This document shows positions 62,444 through 64,000 of a stretch of DNA of 64,000 bases, piece by piece. Within the stretch, counting starts at the first letter, position 1. Each line of letters starts with the position of its first letter. The DNA comes from Butyrivibrio sp. (GTDB taxonomy: Bacteria > Bacillota > Clostridia > Lachnospirales > Lachnospiraceae). Location: contig JAKVKH010000002.1 in the NCBI GenBank assembly GCA_022486625.1, positions 1-64,000 of the forward strand, in the 5' to 3' direction. The position numbers were made by a program, and so were the translations under genes. The notes under the pieces are model-generated. The model had not been told where the DNA came from and searched no databases. It was given only the letters and a program-made list of their open reading frames with translations.

Positions 62444-63277
62444 ATGTTAAGACTTGGTGAAAAACAGATACTGACAGTAATTAAAAAGGTGGAGTTTGGT
62501 GTTTATCTTGCAGAAGAAATGGAGAGTGAGGATAAGGTTCTCCTGCCGAAGAAACAGGTACCGGAAGGAACCGACATAGGTTCACAGATGGAAGTGTTTC
62601 TGTATAAGGATTCGGATGACCGTCTGATTGCAACTACGAATGAACCCAGACTGACGCTTGGACAGGTCGGTATGCTGCATGTAAAGGAAGCCGGCAGAAT
62701 CGGAGCCTTTATGGACTGGGGACTTGAGAAGGATGTTCTTCTGCCGTTTCATGAACAGACCAGAAAAGTGAAAGGCGGAGAGGATATTCTCTGTGCATTA
62801 TATATTGATAAGAGTAACAGGCTCTGTGTGACAATGAATGTATATGATGATCTGAGAACAGACAGTCCCTACCATAAAGACGATCACGTAAAGGGAACTG
62901 TTTATGAAGAAAGTGATAATTTCGGCCTTTTTGTGGCTGTGGATAATATATATTCTGCACTGATTCCCTTAAAGGAAATATATGGGGATATCAGAATCGG
63001 AGATACGGTGGAAGCCAGGGTATTTGATGTGAAGCCGGACGGAAAGCTGACACTCAGTCTCAGAGAGAATGCATACGTGCAGATGGATGCGGATGTACAG
63101 AGAATTCTGGATAAAATGAGCAAAGCAGGAGGAAAGCTTCCATTTACAGATAAAGCGGATCCCGAACTGATTCGAAGTGAAATGCAGATGAGCAAAAATG
63201 AATTCAAGCGTGCGATAGGAAGACTGCTCAAAGAAGGAAAGATTACAATCGGATCAGGATCGATTGAACTTCGCTGA
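62444..63277 (+). CDS. cvfB: CvfB-type S1 RNA-binding protein
   Basis: A 277-residue protein with three S1-like domains (about 3-60, 68-130 and 145-210; GRIGAFMDWGLEKDVLLPF and DNFGLFVAVDNIYSALIPLKEI) and a C-terminal winged helix (SKNEFKRAIGRLLKEGKITI). This is the YitL/CvfB layout, linked to virulence-gene regulation in Staphylococcus. The ATG at 62444 has ACGGAGGA seven bases upstream; the frame opens earlier, overlapping the thioesterase gene, without a site. Confidence 0.9.
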   Translation: MLRLGEKQILTVIKKVEFGVYLAEEMESEDKVLLPKKQVPEGTDIGSQMEVFLYKDSDDRLIATTNEPRLTLGQVGMLHVKEAGRIGAFMDWGLEKDVLLPFHEQTRKVKGGEDILCALYIDKSNRLCVTMNVYDDLRTDSPYHKDDHVKGTVYEESDNFGLFVAVDNIYSALIPLKEIYGDIRIGDTVEARVFDVKPDGKLTLSLRENAYVQMDADVQRILDKMSKAGGKLPFTDKADPELIRSEMQMSKNEFKRAIGRLLKEGKITIGSGSIELR

Positions 63278-63278
63278 C

Positions 63279-63307
63279 TTGCATACTGATACAAATCAAA
63301 CTATACT
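63279..63307 (+). promoter_or_regulatory. promoter of the CPBP protease gene
   Basis: TTGCAT (63279-63284) and TATACT (63302-63307) with a 17-base spacer. The predicted start, near 63314, falls right at the ATG at 63315, which would give a nearly leaderless mRNA. Confidence 0.6.
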
Positions 63308-63314
63308 GGTGGAC

Positions 63315-64000
63315 ATGAATACTAAAAAAGCAAACAGGCTGTTTTTTGTTACAATTTTATTTTCCATTTCCATTTCCATGCTGCTTTCACTGATGACACT
63401 GACGGGATTTGAACTGCCGTTTATTCCGAATATGATCAGCAGTGAACTGATTCTGATGCTTCCGGCGCTTTCTTTTGCATTGTGTTCCGGAGACCATATG
63501 AATACGCTGTTTCCTTTTCACCGGATCCGGATTTCCACGGGACTTTTGACACTTCTTTATACGATACTGGTGATTCCGATGACGGTGTTTCTGAATGCGC
63601 TGTCCATGCTTTTTGTGGATAATACCGTATTGGAAATGAGTGATGATTTCCTGAAATGGCCGATGTGGATTACCGTTCTGCTGGTCGGTGTATATGGACC
63701 TTTCTGCGAAGAATGCGTTTTCAGAGGGGTAATGCTGCAAAGCTACAGACGAAGCGGAAGAGTATTAGGTGCAATGATTCTTTCTTCAGTCCTTTTTGGA
63801 CTGATGCATTTGAATTTCAATCAGGCTTCATATGCAATCGTAATCGGATTCATGCTGGCAATGCTGGTGGAAGCAACCGGAAGCCTGTGGACATCTGTCA
63901 TCTGTCATGCACTTTTCAATACTGAGAATGTGGTAATGATGTATGTGGAACAGAAATATGCGCCGGAACTGCTTAAGCAGACGAATGATATGTCAGATCA
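63315..64000 (+). CDS. CPBP family intramembrane glutamic endopeptidase (3' cut by window end)
   Basis: A partial frame of 228 codons running off the window. Several hydrophobic helices are present, with the CPBP (Abi) motifs EECVFRG near residue 136, HLNFNQ near 170 and CHALFN near 207, which form the active site of these intramembrane proteases related to CAAX-processing enzymes. The first codon is uncertain: ATG at 63315 or the in-frame GTG at 63309; no spaced Shine-Dalgarno sequence is present for either. Confidence 0.9.
   Translation, partial: MNTKKANRLFFVTILFSISISMLLSLMTLTGFELPFIPNMISSELILMLPALSFALCSGDHMNTLFPFHRIRISTGLLTLLYTILVIPMTVFLNALSMLFVDNTVLEMSDDFLKWPMWITVLLVGVYGPFCEECVFRGVMLQSYRRSGRVLGAMILSSVLFGLMHLNFNQASYAIVIGFMLAMLVEATGSLWTSVICHALFNTENVVMMYVEQKYAPELLKQTNDMSD

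Noticed and set aside
1-64000. prophage, insertion sequence or CRISPR-Cas content
   Set aside because: No integrase, transposase, phage structural or Cas protein and no regular direct-repeat array was seen.

Overview
The window looks like a chromosomal segment of a low-to-mid GC, Gram-positive anaerobe of the class Clostridia, most likely family Lachnospiraceae. The pointers are a large pyruvate:ferredoxin oxidoreductase beside a tiny 2[4Fe-4S] ferredoxin, the paired glgC-glgD genes, spoVG and cortex-lytic-type wall enzymes of spore formers, a CIRCE-controlled hrcA-grpE-dnaK-dnaJ operon, the ireB-ruvX-DUF1292 trio, clostridial MecA, a DUF6465 protein and strong AGGAGG ribosome binding sites. 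No prophage, insertion sequence, CRISPR array or rRNA operon was seen. The content is mostly core housekeeping, so novelty is likelier in leaders, hairpins and small loci than in gene islands.

Layout: 1-300 holds tRNA-Glu and tRNA-Cys; 347-4703 a chain of TPR protein, nitroreductase, S1-domain protein, CobW-type GTPase, sirtuin and DUF951 genes, several with ATGA overlaps. 4846-10075 is rpsF-ssb-rpsR, a terminator, then gdpP-rplI-dnaB. 10183-14528 holds the ferredoxin and, divergently, the pyruvate:ferredoxin oxidoreductase. 14753-24908 carries mecA (minus), a GH18-type wall hydrolase, tsaC/sua5, rpiB, upp, a dCMP deaminase, a coiled-coil SleB-type hydrolase, a DUF402 gene (minus) and an 860-residue secreted protein. 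25000-30153 is a minus-strand block, murC, dnaD, dnaC/dnaI-like and prs. 30535-40650 carries glgC-glgD, spoVG, pth, mfd, an aminotransferase, uppP and a Lys/Ala-rich DUF6465 protein. 40808-50291 is CIRCE-hrcA-grpE-dnaK-dnaJ, prmA, rsmE, a cysteine desulfurase and thiI. 50437-57913 holds a minus-strand HPr-like gene and then mtaB, ireB, ruvX, DUF1292, fur-type regulator, RNase J, a truncated MltG, trmR and trhP. 57999-64000 has tRNA-Gln, two tandem DUF5722-type secreted proteins, an acyl-ACP thioesterase, cvfB and a CPBP protease cut by the window end.

The genes group by function. Replication: ssb, dnaB, dnaD, dnaC. Translation quality and tRNA modification: tsaC, mtaB, thiI with its cysteine desulfurase, trmR/trhP, rsmE, prmA, pth. 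Cell wall: murC, uppP, GH18 and SleB hydrolases, MltG-like protein. Regulation by second messengers or stress: GdpP, HrcA/CIRCE, MecA, IreB, Fur. Central metabolism: pyruvate oxidation with ferredoxin, glycogen synthesis, PRPP and pyrimidine salvage.

The most interesting signals are: a terminator/antiterminator-like arrangement plus DnaA boxes between murC and dnaD; a histidine-less, Crh-like HPr; a promoter- and Shine-Dalgarno-equipped small locus at 15.6-16.0 kb whose reading frame needs a +1 shift and crosses a stop; hairpin arrays before gdpP and around the ferredoxin gene; and a structured leader before the tandem DUF5722 genes. All functions are inferred from reading the sequence, without database searches.
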